From positions 1-53,118 of the forward strand of contig NZ_AKJT01000132.1 in assembly GCF_000282195.1 (NCBI RefSeq): a stretch of DNA of 53,118 nucleotides, read 5' to 3'. Origin of the DNA: Pseudomonas sp. GM18 (lineage in GTDB: Bacteria; Pseudomonadota; Gammaproteobacteria; Pseudomonadales; Pseudomonadaceae). Shown here one piece after another: positions 24,809 through 33,369 of the stretch (positions are counted from its first letter, which is position 1; each line of letters begins with the position of its first letter). The translations under genes and the position numbers were made by a program. Below the pieces are notes generated by a model. The model saw only the letters and a list, made by a program, of their open reading frames with translations. It ran no database searches and was not told where the DNA came from.

Positions 24809-26044
24809 ATGCTTTTTTCCAACCCGCACGCCACACGCGAAGCGTATCCAGAGTCACTTCAACACATCATGTGCATCAAGCAGGCTGACGAGAGTCGTCG
24901 CTGGCTTTCGACATGGAATCAGCTCAGCGCTACAGCGACGCCGCTGTGGGATCTTGTTGATTTGGCGAAGCAGCTTAATGTCGGGCAAATCTGCGTGAAA
25001 GATGAGTCGGTTCGCTCACCGCTGGGTAGCTTCAAGGCGCTGGGGGCGCCGATTGCCCTGGTGCGGTTGATTTTGCGATTGTTCCCGCAAAAGAACTTTA
25101 ATCCTCAGGCGTTGCTCGCGGGTGAGTACCGGGACCAGCTCGGTTCCTTTACGGCGATCAGTGCAACCGACGGTAACCATGGACGTGCACTGGCGGCTGC
25201 GGCACAAAGCGTTGGCTGCCGGTGCGTTATCGTCCTTCACGCCAACGTGAGTGTTGAGCGCGAGCAAGCCATTGCCGCGTATGGTGCAGAGATTGTCCGC
25301 ATTACTGGCAACTACGACGAGTCGGTTGAACGTGCCGCGACGTTGGCCAGAGAGAACCAGTGGCACGTTGTCTCCGATACCTCGTACGAAGGCTACGAAG
25401 TCATCCCGCGCGATGTTATGCAAGGCTACGGCACGATCGCCGCCGAAATCATCGAGGTGTCAGAAACGTCGCGGCACGCAGGGCATCCGTTCACGCACCT
25501 CTTTGTGCAAGGCGGAGTAGGGGGCCTGGCAGCAGGTTTGGTCAGTTACTTCTGGGAGCGCTATGGCGCCGATCGCCCGATCGTGGTGATGGTTGAGCCG
25601 GTCCAGGCCGATTGCCTTTATCAAAGCGCGCTGAAGGGGCGGGCTGCCCATGCGACTGGCTCCGTGGATTCCGTCATGGCAGGTTTGGCCTGTGGCGAAA
25701 CGTCACCGCTTGCATGGAAATTCCTGAGTGAGAGCGTTGACCATTTCATGCTCATCAATGACAGCGATGCGGTAGGTGCAATGCGGCTGCTCGCTGCGGG
25801 CTCGGGTAATGATGTTCCTGTTGTCGGAGGAGAATCCGGCGTCGCCGGGCTCGCTGGTTTGATCAATCTCGTGGGTGTTCCTGCCCATGCCGAAAAGGTC
25901 GGCCTGAACAAGAACTCGAGAGTGCTCGTCATCAACACCGAGGGGGCTACCGCGCCATCTGTTTATGAAGAGCTGGTCGGCGAGTCGGCTGAGTCAGTGC
26001 AACAGCGCCAGCAGGCCTGGTTGCGAATCCATAAGCCTTGCTAG
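24809..26044 (+). CDS. dpaL: Diaminopropionate ammonia-lyase-like PLP enzyme
   Basis: This 411-residue fold-type II PLP enzyme has the cofactor lysine at Lys76 in SPLGSFKALGAP, FTAISATDGNHGRALAAAA near 112-130, and a glycine-rich phosphate loop (FVQGGVGGLAAG). The wide N-terminal region and YEGYEVIPRDVMQGY match diaminopropionate ammonia-lyase, which turns 2,3-diaminopropionate into pyruvate and ammonia; a threonine-dehydratase-like role is the alternative. GGAGG sits at the ideal distance from the ATG at 24809, 76 bases after the amidase gene. In E. coli a related lyase (YgeX) also neighbours an M20 protein (YgeY). Confidence 0.8.
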   Translation: MLFSNPHATREAYPESLQHIMCIKQADESRRWLSTWNQLSATATPLWDLVDLAKQLNVGQICVKDESVRSPLGSFKALGAPIALVRLILRLFPQKNFNPQALLAGEYRDQLGSFTAISATDGNHGRALAAAAQSVGCRCVIVLHANVSVEREQAIAAYGAEIVRITGNYDESVERAATLARENQWHVVSDTSYEGYEVIPRDVMQGYGTIAAEIIEVSETSRHAGHPFTHLFVQGGVGGLAAGLVSYFWERYGADRPIVVMVEPVQADCLYQSALKGRAAHATGSVDSVMAGLACGETSPLAWKFLSESVDHFMLINDSDAVGAMRLLAAGSGNDVPVVGGESGVAGLAGLINLVGVPAHAEKVGLNKNSRVLVINTEGATAPSVYEELVGESAESVQQRQQAWLRIHKPC

Positions 26045-26338
26045 CTCCTGGCACGGGTAAAAAACTCAGCGCTGTTTAGATCGATTATTTCTTTCGGTTC
26101 TTTATATAGCGCTGGGTCGAATATCCATAACCGATAAAACCATGTCTTCGCTTTGATTTTGTATGCGATCAATACCATAGGGGCGCTATAGCAGACAGCG
26201 GCGCCCCCGCCACGGCACTAAAGCGGTTTAAACATCAGATTCTGCTGCTCGGCCATCATCTTGTCGTCCCTACGCCAGTCCTTAGAATCCGTCTCCATCA
26301 GCTTCGTCCAACTATCGAATCGCTTAGGGAGTTACACC

Positions 26339-26845
26339 ATGATGAACGCCATGCAGATGCCAATGCCGATGATGAACGCCAACATGCCGATGATGCCTAT
26401 GATGGGCATGCCGATGATGATGGCGACCATGAGCTGCGAAATGATGGGCGACGGCATGATGTGCAAAATGATGCCAGCCGCTGGCATGGACATGGCGATG
26501 TTCAAGAACAGCGCTGAAATGATGCAGATGATGATGAACTGCGGCATGCCGATGATGATGCACTGCGGCAACATGAGCATGATGTGCATGTCCCAGGTGA
26601 GCATGGCCATGCCGATGATGAACATGATGATGCCGATGATGGGCATGCCGATGCCGTCGATGAAGTGCGTGATGGAATGCACCATGATGGCCGACGGCAT
26701 GATGTGCAAAATCATGCCGATGGCCGGCATGAACATGGACATGATGAAAAGCTGCTGCGCCCTGATGATGAAAATGATGAACGATTGCAGCATGCCGATG
26801 ATGATGAGCTGCAACGGCATGCCAATGATGTGCTGCACCTGCTGA
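26339..26845 (+). CDS. Extremely methionine/cysteine-rich protein
   Basis: This 168-residue protein has 73 Met (43%) and 15 Cys, mostly as MPMM, MMC and CGM units. It has no signal peptide and no membrane-like segment. It consists of two related halves: residues 31-83 (from MSCEMMGDGMMCK) align with 112-165 (from MECTMMADGMMCK), keeping the Cys spacing with one indel. A third Met-Pro-rich segment links them. Thioether and thiol ligands on this scale suggest Cu(I) or other soft-metal binding or storage, or a methionine oxidation sink. TTAGGGAG precedes the ATG, and a strong terminator follows after 18 bases. It is a monocistronic gene. I recognise no named family. Confidence 0.8.
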   Translation: MMNAMQMPMPMMNANMPMMPMMGMPMMMATMSCEMMGDGMMCKMMPAAGMDMAMFKNSAEMMQMMMNCGMPMMMHCGNMSMMCMSQVSMAMPMMNMMMPMMGMPMPSMKCVMECTMMADGMMCKIMPMAGMNMDMMKSCCALMMKMMNDCSMPMMMSCNGMPMMCCTC

Positions 26846-26863
26846 TCCCTGGCAGCAGACATT

Positions 26864-26901
26864 AAAAAGCCCCCGCGACCTTAGGGTTGCGGGGGCTTTT
26901 T
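26864..26901 (+). terminator. Strong rho-independent terminator
   Basis: A G+C-rich stem (GCCCCCGCGACC against GGTTGCGGGGGC, loop TTAG) is flanked by A5 on the left and T5 on the right. It can therefore stop transcription from either side: the Met-rich gene and the XRE-cupin gene (minus strand). Confidence 0.9.
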
Positions 26902-26944
26902 CATTCCGGCAGACACCGAGGATTCCCTGTGGAAGCGGGCTTCT

Positions 26945-27592
26945 TTAGTCCAGGCGTTCCGGGTAGGTCACCACCAGATAAGCCACTGCCTCACTGTCGG
27001 CAGGGTTGCGATAGCGGTGGGGCTGGTCGGCGTAGAACAGGATCGAGTCGCCGGTGGACAGCAGGTAGCGTTCATCGTTGACGCTGATTTCCAGTACGCC
27101 CTGTGACACCACCAGGTTCTCCTGCACTCCCGGGCCATGCCCCTCGGAGTGGTCTTCGCCCAACGGGCTCAAACGCAGTTCGTAAAATTCCGATTGGCGT
27201 GCCACGTCGAACGGAAACAGCGCGCGGCTGACGAAGGCGCCACTGGCGCTGACCAGGCGTTTGCTCTGGTTCGCCGACAGCACGGCCACACCTTCGAAAG
27301 CCCGGTGCTCGAGAAACGCTGCCACCGAAACCTTCAAGCCTTTGGCAATTTTGCACAGCACTTTGATCGACGGCACGCTGCGTCCGGATTCGATCTGCGC
27401 CAGCATCGCCCGACTCACACCGCATTGCCGGGCCAGGGCATCGAGGGACAGATGACGCTTGCCCCGCAGGCGTTGCAGGTTCTGTGCGACCCGCTCGCAG
27501 ATCGGATCTTCTTCCAGTGGTTCGAGGTTATTCAAGTCCGTCACGGGTTCGCCTGCGCTCACCAGAAAGCGCGAGGGTTGCTGCGCGTTCAT
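26945..27592 (-). CDS. XRE-family regulator with C-terminal cupin
   Basis: This is a 215-residue regulator. A helix-turn-helix of the XRE type spans about 35-90 (LSLDALARQCGVSRAMLAQIESGRSVPSIKVLCKIAKGL). A cupin_2 sensor domain follows at about 130-205, with EGHGPGVQENLVVSQG and DSILFYADQPHRYRN. Such proteins repress or activate amino acid, polyamine or aldehyde pathways by ligand binding in the cupin. Its ATG overlaps the TGA of the upstream 53-residue gene (ATGA), so the two are translated together. Confidence 0.87.
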   Translation of the reverse strand: MNAQQPSRFLVSAGEPVTDLNNLEPLEEDPICERVAQNLQRLRGKRHLSLDALARQCGVSRAMLAQIESGRSVPSIKVLCKIAKGLKVSVAAFLEHRAFEGVAVLSANQSKRLVSASGAFVSRALFPFDVARQSEFYELRLSPLGEDHSEGHGPGVQENLVVSQGVLEISVNDERYLLSTGDSILFYADQPHRYRNPADSEAVAYLVVTYPERLD

Positions 27593-27750
27593 GCGTGACG
27601 GGTCTCGGTCGACTGGGCGGCCTGGATCCACTGAAAGCCCTGCAGGCCGGCGTTGCGTGCATACATTTCCCACATGGCCCGTGCCCGTTGCTGAGCCTGT
27701 TTGCGTTTGCGGTAGCTGGCGAAGTCGATGAGGTTGTCAGTCGGATTCAT
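27589..27750 (-). CDS. Small 53-aa protein coupled to the XRE-cupin regulator
   Basis: This frame gives MNPTDNLIDFASYRKRKQAQ followed by QRARAMWEMYARNAGLQGFQWIQAAQ. It is a basic, helical, Trp/Tyr-containing peptide of 53 residues. Its stop codon overlaps the regulator start by four bases, a sign of real translation. I know no assigned function. It could be a cofactor or modulator of the regulator, or a coupling leader. Read directly from the minus strand. Confidence 0.65.
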   Translation of the reverse strand: MNPTDNLIDFASYRKRKQAQQRARAMWEMYARNAGLQGFQWIQAAQSTETRHA

Positions 27751-27814
27751 GGGGCACTTCACTGTGGTGATGAATGACGGGATGGGCTGAGAGTACGCGG
27801 ATATGTTTATAACG

Positions 27815-27837
27815 ATAAATACTGATTTTGTATTTAT
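27815..27837. promoter_or_regulatory. Candidate operator upstream of the XRE-cupin unit
   Basis: A perfect inverted repeat, ATAAATAC (27815-27822) and GTATTTAT (27830-27837) with a 7-base spacer, lies 65 bases upstream of the 53-residue gene. Its A+T-rich palindromic form suits autoregulation by the XRE protein. Confidence 0.5.
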
Positions 27838-27868
27838 TAATGCTCTTTTGTTCTTATGAGCGGCCGCG

Positions 27869-28735
27869 TCAAAGTCCCCGGCTGCTCCTGATCAACTCAT
27901 AGGCCCGACGCACCAGCGGGTTCACGGTGTTGGGCCGGATCCACAAGTGGTAGGTCACGTCCGGCAGCCGTGGCAGGCCATCGTTTTCGCCGAGCACGCG
28001 CATGTCCGGGCCGAGCATTTCCATGCTTCTGGGCGTGACACCCAGCCCGGCACGCGTCGCGGCCTTGATGCCGATCAGGTTCGACGCCAGATACGCCTGG
28101 CGCCATGGAATATTCGCGCGCTCCAGCGCCTCCAGGGCGTAGCGACGATAGATACTTGGTTCATCCACCAGAATCAGCGGCAAGGGTTCTTCCGGCGTAT
28201 GAATGTACTGTGCCGAGCAGATCCACCACACCGGTGAGGTACGCAAGGCGAAGCCTTCGAGGCTCGGGTCTTCGCGGGTGGAAATCACCATGTCGACCTT
28301 GCCCCGGTGCAGGTCATCCATCAGAAACGGGCTGCGGCCGACATCGATCTCCAGGCGCAAGCGCGGGGCCGAGCGGGCGATGTGGCTGAGGATCGGCGGC
28401 AGGATGGTGTCGGCGATGTCATGGGGTGAGCCGATCCGCAGCACACCGCTCAAGTTGCTTTCGCGCAGGGAATTCAACGCATCGTCGTTGAGCGAGAGCA
28501 TCTGCCGCGCATGACGCAACAGCTGCAAACCGGCTTCGGTCAGTTGCTTCTGACGCCCGCGCTTCTCGAACAGATTCACCCCCACTTGTTGTTCCAGGCG
28601 TTGCATGTGCTGGGTGACCGACGATTGCGTGCGGGCCAGTTGCGCGCCGGCCTCGGCGAAGCTGTGGTGATCGACCACGGCAATGAAGGTGCGCAGTAAT
28701 TCGAGATCGAGGGTAGGTGAGGTCGACATGGCCAT
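27869..28735 (-). CDS. LysR-family transcriptional regulator of the sulfur operon
   Basis: This 288-residue LysR protein has the helix-turn-helix HSFAEAGAQLARTQSSVTQHMQRLEQQ at about 24-50. It has a standard effector domain (GVLRIGSPHDIADTILPPIL). ATGs at 28735 and 28729 are both possible starts. It is divergent from the ten-gene operon beginning at 28981, with an operator-like dyad between them, so it is the likely pathway regulator. The inducer is probably the imported sulfur compound (inference). Confidence 0.87.
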   Translation of the reverse strand: MAMSTSPTLDLELLRTFIAVVDHHSFAEAGAQLARTQSSVTQHMQRLEQQVGVNLFEKRGRQKQLTEAGLQLLRHARQMLSLNDDALNSLRESNLSGVLRIGSPHDIADTILPPILSHIARSAPRLRLEIDVGRSPFLMDDLHRGKVDMVISTREDPSLEGFALRTSPVWWICSAQYIHTPEEPLPLILVDEPSIYRRYALEALERANIPWRQAYLASNLIGIKAATRAGLGVTPRSMEMLGPDMRVLGENDGLPRLPDVTYHLWIRPNTVNPLVRRAYELIRSSRGL

Positions 28736-28767
28736 TTCCGGGGCTGTTTTTATATCAAGGCTGCAAA

Positions 28768-28790
28768 CATAAACATTACAGTTGTTTATG
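28768..28790. promoter_or_regulatory. Candidate LysR operator (23-bp dyad)
   Basis: CATAAACA at 28768-28775 and TGTTTATG at 28783-28790 are perfect inverted arms around the 7-base spacer TTACAGT. The dyad is 33 bases upstream of the LysR start and about 190 upstream of the first binding-protein gene, which fits a regulatory binding site at a divergent promoter. Confidence 0.6.
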
Positions 28791-28980
28791 TGTTTTTGGC
28801 GATATTTTAGTGTTCAGGTCGAGAGTGTCAGTAAATGCGGGCGTCGTGAAGATTGTTACTTAGAGAAAACACGGCAAGTTATAACGATATTAGATATTTG
28901 AATTTCCGTTACTTCAGAACTGTACCTAGGATGCCGCCTCATCAGGTCGGGGAACGCCGATCATTCATGAGGGGAAATCC

Positions 28981-29823
28981 ATGTTGCTTGAGCGCTCACC
29001 TGTAAAACGCTGGTTGCCTGTAATGCTGGGCGCCTTGATCTCATTGGCCGCCAGTGCCGGGGCTCAGGCGGATGCCACCCTGGACAAGATCCAGCAACGC
29101 CATGTGCTGACGGTGGGGGTCGTACTGTCCGGCGGCCCCTTCGGCAGTATCGATCCGGGTACTCAGAAACCACGGGGCTTGAATGTCGACCTCGCTCAGG
29201 AACTGGGCCGGCAGTTGGGCGCCGAGGTGCAACTGGAGCCGGTATTGCCGGCCAACCGCGTGCAGTTTTTGCAGCAGGGCAAAGTGGATTTGCTGATCGC
29301 CAACATGGAATGGACCGCCGAGCGCGGTGAGATCCTCGGTTTTGTGCCGACGCCGTTCTACCGTGTCGGCGGTACCGCGGCGCTGCTCAAGGACAGCAAA
29401 ATCGCCCGCTGGGAAGACCTCAAAGGTCAGCCCGTCTGCACCTCCCAGGGCAGCAGCTACATCAAGCCGCTCACCGAGTTGGGCGTCGAGATCAAGGCGT
29501 TCAAGAGCTCGTCGGAATCCTTGCTCGCGCTGCGTGGCAACAACTGCGTCGCGGCAGTGCATGACGCCACGCTGATCAACCCGTTGATCGCCGACAACGC
29601 CGAATGGCAGGGCTATCGCGCGCTGAGTCCGGAACTCAACCCGGCCCCTTCGGTGATCTGGACCCGACCTGGCGAACGCGATACCCAGGCCCGGCTCGAC
29701 CCCATCGTCAAGGAACTGCACCGCAGCGGCTGGCTGATCGACGCCCAGACCCGCAACCGCATCACGCCCGCGTCACCGGCCCTGGTGGAATTGCAGAAAC
29801 AGTTCCAGGCCAACGGCGCCTGA
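28981..29823 (+). CDS. Periplasmic amino-acid-type substrate-binding protein (copy 1)
   Basis: This 280-residue ABC-transporter binding protein belongs to family 3 (SBP_bac_3). A signal peptide ends near AGAQA-DA (about residue 31). Mature motifs include TLDKIQQRHVLTVGVVLSGGPFG and GLNVDLAQELGRQLG. QVDFLLIANMEWT-type strands form the polar amino acid pocket. It is first of ten genes in the operon and closely related to the next gene, pointing to two ligands or two affinities for one permease. GAGGGG precedes the ATG. Confidence 0.87.
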   Translation: MLLERSPVKRWLPVMLGALISLAASAGAQADATLDKIQQRHVLTVGVVLSGGPFGSIDPGTQKPRGLNVDLAQELGRQLGAEVQLEPVLPANRVQFLQQGKVDLLIANMEWTAERGEILGFVPTPFYRVGGTAALLKDSKIARWEDLKGQPVCTSQGSSYIKPLTELGVEIKAFKSSSESLLALRGNNCVAAVHDATLINPLIADNAEWQGYRALSPELNPAPSVIWTRPGERDTQARLDPIVKELHRSGWLIDAQTRNRITPASPALVELQKQFQANGA

Positions 29824-29888
29824 GCGGTTCACCTCATCGTTTTCAATAGACCGCCGACGGATTCGGCGGTCGTTCAAGGTAGTCGTGC

Positions 29889-30740
29889 ATGAACCGATAT
29901 TTTTCCGCTAGAAGCCTGGCCACGCTGTGCCTGGCAGGATGCGCCGTGCTGGGCGCCAGCCTCGCTCAGGCCGATGCCACGCTGGACAAGATCGAACAAC
30001 GCCACGCAATCAGCGTCGGGGTGATGCTCAGTGGTCCGCCGTTCGGCACCCTCGACCCCAAGACCGGCGAACACCTGGGGTACAACGTCGAACTGGCCAA
30101 GGGCATCGCCAAGGCGCTGGGTGTCGAGGCCCAGACTGTTTCGGTGCTGGCACCCAACCGGGTGCAGTTCCTGCAACAGGGCAAGGTCGACATCCTGATC
30201 GCCAATATGCAGTTCACCGAAGAACGCGCCGAGATTCTCGATTACGTGCCCACGCCCTATGAAGAAGTCGGCGGCGCCGCGTTGATTCGCAAGGGTGCGG
30301 GCATCACCCAGTGGAGCGACCTCAAGGACAAGCCGGTGTGCGTGTCCCAGGGCAGCAACTTCATCAAGCCATTGCAGGAAACCTACGGTGCGCAAATCAA
30401 GGCGTTCCGCAGCCAGTCCGAATCGCTGTTGTCGCTGCGCGGCAATGGTTGCGTGGCGGCGGTGCATGTCAGCCCGACCATGCATACCTTGTTGAGCGAT
30501 GCCGAGTGGGCCGGGTATGAAATCCCGCTGCCGGGGGATTTGATCCCGTCGAATTCGGTGATCTGGATACGCAAGGGTGAGCATGATACCCAAGCGAAAC
30601 TGGATGCCATCGTGCGCGACTGGCACCGCAGCGGCTGGCTGATCGAACTGGGCGAACGCACCGGCATGGCACCGTCGCAAGCCTTGCGTGACCTGCACGA
30701 GCAATACCGCAACGCGGCACCGCTGGCAGTGCGGTCATGA
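29889..30740 (+). CDS. Periplasmic amino-acid-type substrate-binding protein (copy 2)
   Basis: This 283-residue paralog of the preceding gene has a signal peptide ending near ASLAQA-DA. Shared segments are ATLDKI, RVQFLQQGKVD, LIANM, CVSQGSNFIKPL and HRSGWLI. Differences in the pocket region (SGPPFGTLDPKTGE against SGGPFGSIDPGTQK) may alter specificity. Its stop overlaps the next start (ATGA). Both copies look functional. Confidence 0.87.
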   Translation: MNRYFSARSLATLCLAGCAVLGASLAQADATLDKIEQRHAISVGVMLSGPPFGTLDPKTGEHLGYNVELAKGIAKALGVEAQTVSVLAPNRVQFLQQGKVDILIANMQFTEERAEILDYVPTPYEEVGGAALIRKGAGITQWSDLKDKPVCVSQGSNFIKPLQETYGAQIKAFRSQSESLLSLRGNGCVAAVHVSPTMHTLLSDAEWAGYEIPLPGDLIPSNSVIWIRKGEHDTQAKLDAIVRDWHRSGWLIELGERTGMAPSQALRDLHEQYRNAAPLAVRS

Positions 30741-32161
30741 GTCGACCGTTGTTCGTGGCCTTGCAGCAACTGCTCGGCGCCCGTCATGTGCAGACCAGCG
30801 AAGAGGCCGCGCCGTACCTGACCGACAAGCAGGGCCGTTACGTGGGGCAGGTGATTGCCGCCGTGCATCCGGCAAGCACCGAAGAAGTCGCGGCGGTGGT
30901 TCGTGCGTGCGTGGCCTGCGATACGCCGGTGGTGGTGCAGGGCGGCAACACCGGGCTGATGGGCGGCGCGACCCCGGACGCCAGTGGCCGCGCGGTGTTG
31001 CTACTGCTCGACCGGATGAACCGCGTGCGGGCGGTGGACACCGACAACGACACCCTGACCGTCGAGGCCGGCTGCATTCTGCACACTATTCAGGACGTTG
31101 CCCGCGATGCCGGGCGCCTGTTTCCGCTGAGCCTGGGCGCCGAAGGCAGCTGCACGATTGGCGGCAATCTGGGCACCAATGCCGGTGGCACGGCGGTGCT
31201 GCGTTATGGCAATACCCGCGAATTGACCCTCGGTCTGGAAGTGGTCACCGCCCAGGGTGAAATCTGGAATGGCCTGCGCGGTTTGCGCAAGGACAACACC
31301 GGCTACGACTTGCGCGACCTGTTCATCGGCAGCGAAGGCACCCTCGGCATTATCACCGCCGCCACCCTGAAACTGTTCCCGTTGCCCAAGGCCCAGGCCA
31401 CGGCGTTGCTGGCCTTCGGCTCGCTGGCCCAGGCAGTGACATTCCTGTCCCATGCCCGCGCCGGTTTCGGTGCCAGCCTCACCGCGTTCGAACTGCTCAG
31501 TGCCGAGTGCCTGACGTTGCTGCGCGAGCAATTTCCCGAAGGCCCGCAACCCTTTCCCGGTGCCAGCCAGCCTTGGTTCGCACTGTTGGAATTGTCCGAT
31601 AACCACAGCGAAAGCCATGCCCGCGAAGCGTTTGAACAGGTTCTGGGCGAGGCCTTCGAGCAGAACCTGCTGGCCGATGCGCTGATCGCCGAAAGCCTCG
31701 CCCAGAGCCAGGCGTTTTGGCTGTTGCGCGAGAACATGAGCGAGGCGCAGAAGCGTGCCGGTCGCAACATGAAGCACGACATCTCGGTGCCGATTTCCCA
31801 GGTCGTGGCATTTGTCGCCCATACCGATGCGCTGTTGCAGCGCCATTTCCCCGGTGTGCGGCATTACACCTTCGGCCATCTGGGCGACGGTAACCTGCAT
31901 TACAACGTCGCCCATCCGCACAACTCAACGGTCGAGGCACACATGGCCCATTACGCAGCACTCAGCCAACTGGTGCACGACAGCGCCCACGCTCACGGCG
32001 GCTCCATCAGCGCCGAACACGGTGTCGGCCAGCGCAAACGGGGCATGCTCGGGCGCTACAAAAGCCCGGTGGAACTCGACCTGATGCGCCGGATCAAGCA
32101 AGCGCTGGACCCGAACAATCTGCTGAACCCCGGCAAGGTGTTGGAGGGGATTGGGTCATGA
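30737..32161 (+). CDS. FAD-linked 2-hydroxyacid oxidase (GlcD-like)
   Basis: This 474-residue flavoprotein is of the GlcD/D-2-hydroxyglutarate dehydrogenase family. The FAD-binding PCMH domain at about 35-215 has GGNTGLMGGA and GTNAGGTAVLRYGNTRELTLG. The C-terminal FAD-oxidase domain has HLGDGNLHYNVAHPH and SAEHGVGQRKRGML with catalytic His residues. It oxidises a 2-hydroxyacid to the 2-oxoacid, and a plausible operon role is on a thiol-hydroxyacid such as mercaptolactate (inference). ATGA overlaps link it to both neighbours. Confidence 0.85.
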   Translation: MSRPLFVALQQLLGARHVQTSEEAAPYLTDKQGRYVGQVIAAVHPASTEEVAAVVRACVACDTPVVVQGGNTGLMGGATPDASGRAVLLLLDRMNRVRAVDTDNDTLTVEAGCILHTIQDVARDAGRLFPLSLGAEGSCTIGGNLGTNAGGTAVLRYGNTRELTLGLEVVTAQGEIWNGLRGLRKDNTGYDLRDLFIGSEGTLGIITAATLKLFPLPKAQATALLAFGSLAQAVTFLSHARAGFGASLTAFELLSAECLTLLREQFPEGPQPFPGASQPWFALLELSDNHSESHAREAFEQVLGEAFEQNLLADALIAESLAQSQAFWLLRENMSEAQKRAGRNMKHDISVPISQVVAFVAHTDALLQRHFPGVRHYTFGHLGDGNLHYNVAHPHNSTVEAHMAHYAALSQLVHDSAHAHGGSISAEHGVGQRKRGMLGRYKSPVELDLMRRIKQALDPNNLLNPGKVLEGIGS

Positions 32162-33369
32162 CTTTTCGCCTGTCCAAACGCGTACAGCGCGTCTCGCTGT
32201 CGGCCAATGCCGCCGCGAAATCTCAAGCCACGGCATTGCGCGAGGCCGGTCGCGACATCCTCGACCTGACCACCGGCGAACCGGATTTCGACACCCCGGA
32301 GCACATCAAGCAGGCCGCTTATGCCGCCATCGCCGCCGGTGCCACCAAGTACACGCCGACACCGGGCGTGAAGGCCTTGCGCATCGCGGTGCAACGCAAA
32401 CTCCAGCAGGAAAACCAGCTGGACTATCCGCTGGAATCGATCGTGATTGCCAACGGTGCCAAACAGATCATCTTCAATGCCTTCGCCGCCACCCTCGACG
32501 ACGGCGATCAGGTGCTGGTGCCAACGCCGTACTGGCCGTCGTTCCCCGACAGCGTGCGCTTCAATGGCGGCGAGCCGGTGTTTATCGAATGTGGATTGGA
32601 GCAAGGCTGCAAGCTGACGGCCGAACGATTGGAGCAACGGATTGGCGAACGGACTCGCTGGCTGATCCTCAACGGCCCCGGCAACCCCAGCGGCGCGGTG
32701 TACAGCACGGCCGAGCTGCGCGCCCTGGCCGAGGTGTTGCGGCGCCATCCCCACGTGCTGATTCTGCTGGATGAGCTCTACGAGCATATCCGTTTCGACG
32801 GTTTGCCTGCCCAGAGCCTGCTCAACGTTGCGCCGGATTTGCAGGCGCGCTGCCTGCTGGTGGGCGGCGTGTCCAAGACCTACGCCATGACCGGTTGGCG
32901 CATCGGTTTCGGCGCCGGGCCACAAGCGCTGACCCAGGCCATGACCGTGGTGCAATCGCAATCCGCCTCGGGCGCTTCCTCGGTCGGACAAGCCGCCGCG
33001 TTGGCCGCATTCGAAGGTGGACTGGATTTCTTGCGGTCGCAGGTCGCGGCCTATCAGCAGCGCCGGGATTCACTGGTCAGCGCCTTACGCGAAGTGGACG
33101 GTCTTGAAGTGCTCGAACCTCAAGGTGGTTTCTTCGTGTTTGTGCGCTGCGCCGGGTTGTTGGGGCGCTATCGCCCGGACGGTCTACGTCTGCAAAGCGA
33201 TGCCGACGTCGTCGCGTATTTGCTGGAAGAGGGCGTGGCCGGCGTGGCGGGCAGCGCTTATGGCTTGTCGCCGTGGTTTCGCCTGTCCATTGCCACGGCG
33301 ACCGACACCGTAGTCGAAGCCGGACGCCGCATCGCTCAAGCCTGCAGGCAATTGCGGGGCGAACCATGA
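32158..33369 (+). CDS. PLP-dependent aminotransferase (class I/II, aspartate-type)
   Basis: This 403-residue fold-type I aminotransferase has Lys240 in GGVSKTYAMTGWRIGFG as the PLP Schiff-base residue. TTGEPDFDTP near 38-47, LNGPGNPSGAVYS near 171-183 and a C-terminal substrate Arg in WFRLSIA match the I-gamma aspartate aminotransferase group. It exchanges amino and oxo groups, for example cysteine or cysteine sulfinate with a 2-oxoacid. Substrate is not fixed by sequence. Confidence 0.86.
   Translation: MTFRLSKRVQRVSLSANAAAKSQATALREAGRDILDLTTGEPDFDTPEHIKQAAYAAIAAGATKYTPTPGVKALRIAVQRKLQQENQLDYPLESIVIANGAKQIIFNAFAATLDDGDQVLVPTPYWPSFPDSVRFNGGEPVFIECGLEQGCKLTAERLEQRIGERTRWLILNGPGNPSGAVYSTAELRALAEVLRRHPHVLILLDELYEHIRFDGLPAQSLLNVAPDLQARCLLVGGVSKTYAMTGWRIGFGAGPQALTQAMTVVQSQSASGASSVGQAAALAAFEGGLDFLRSQVAAYQQRRDSLVSALREVDGLEVLEPQGGFFVFVRCAGLLGRYRPDGLRLQSDADVVAYLLEEGVAGVAGSAYGLSPWFRLSIATATDTVVEAGRRIAQACRQLRGEP

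Noticed and set aside
26339..26845. ATGATG-rich DNA considered as a tandem DNA repeat or CRISPR-like array
   Set aside because: There is no constant repeat unit or spacer; the periodicity is codon-level and follows the Met-rich protein.
26332..26862. Open minus-strand frames antisense to the Met-rich gene (176 and 79 codons)
   Set aside because: ATG-rich sequence reads as CAT on the other strand, so stop codons are rare by composition. The product is only His/Ile/Met repeats, and no ribosome site precedes it.
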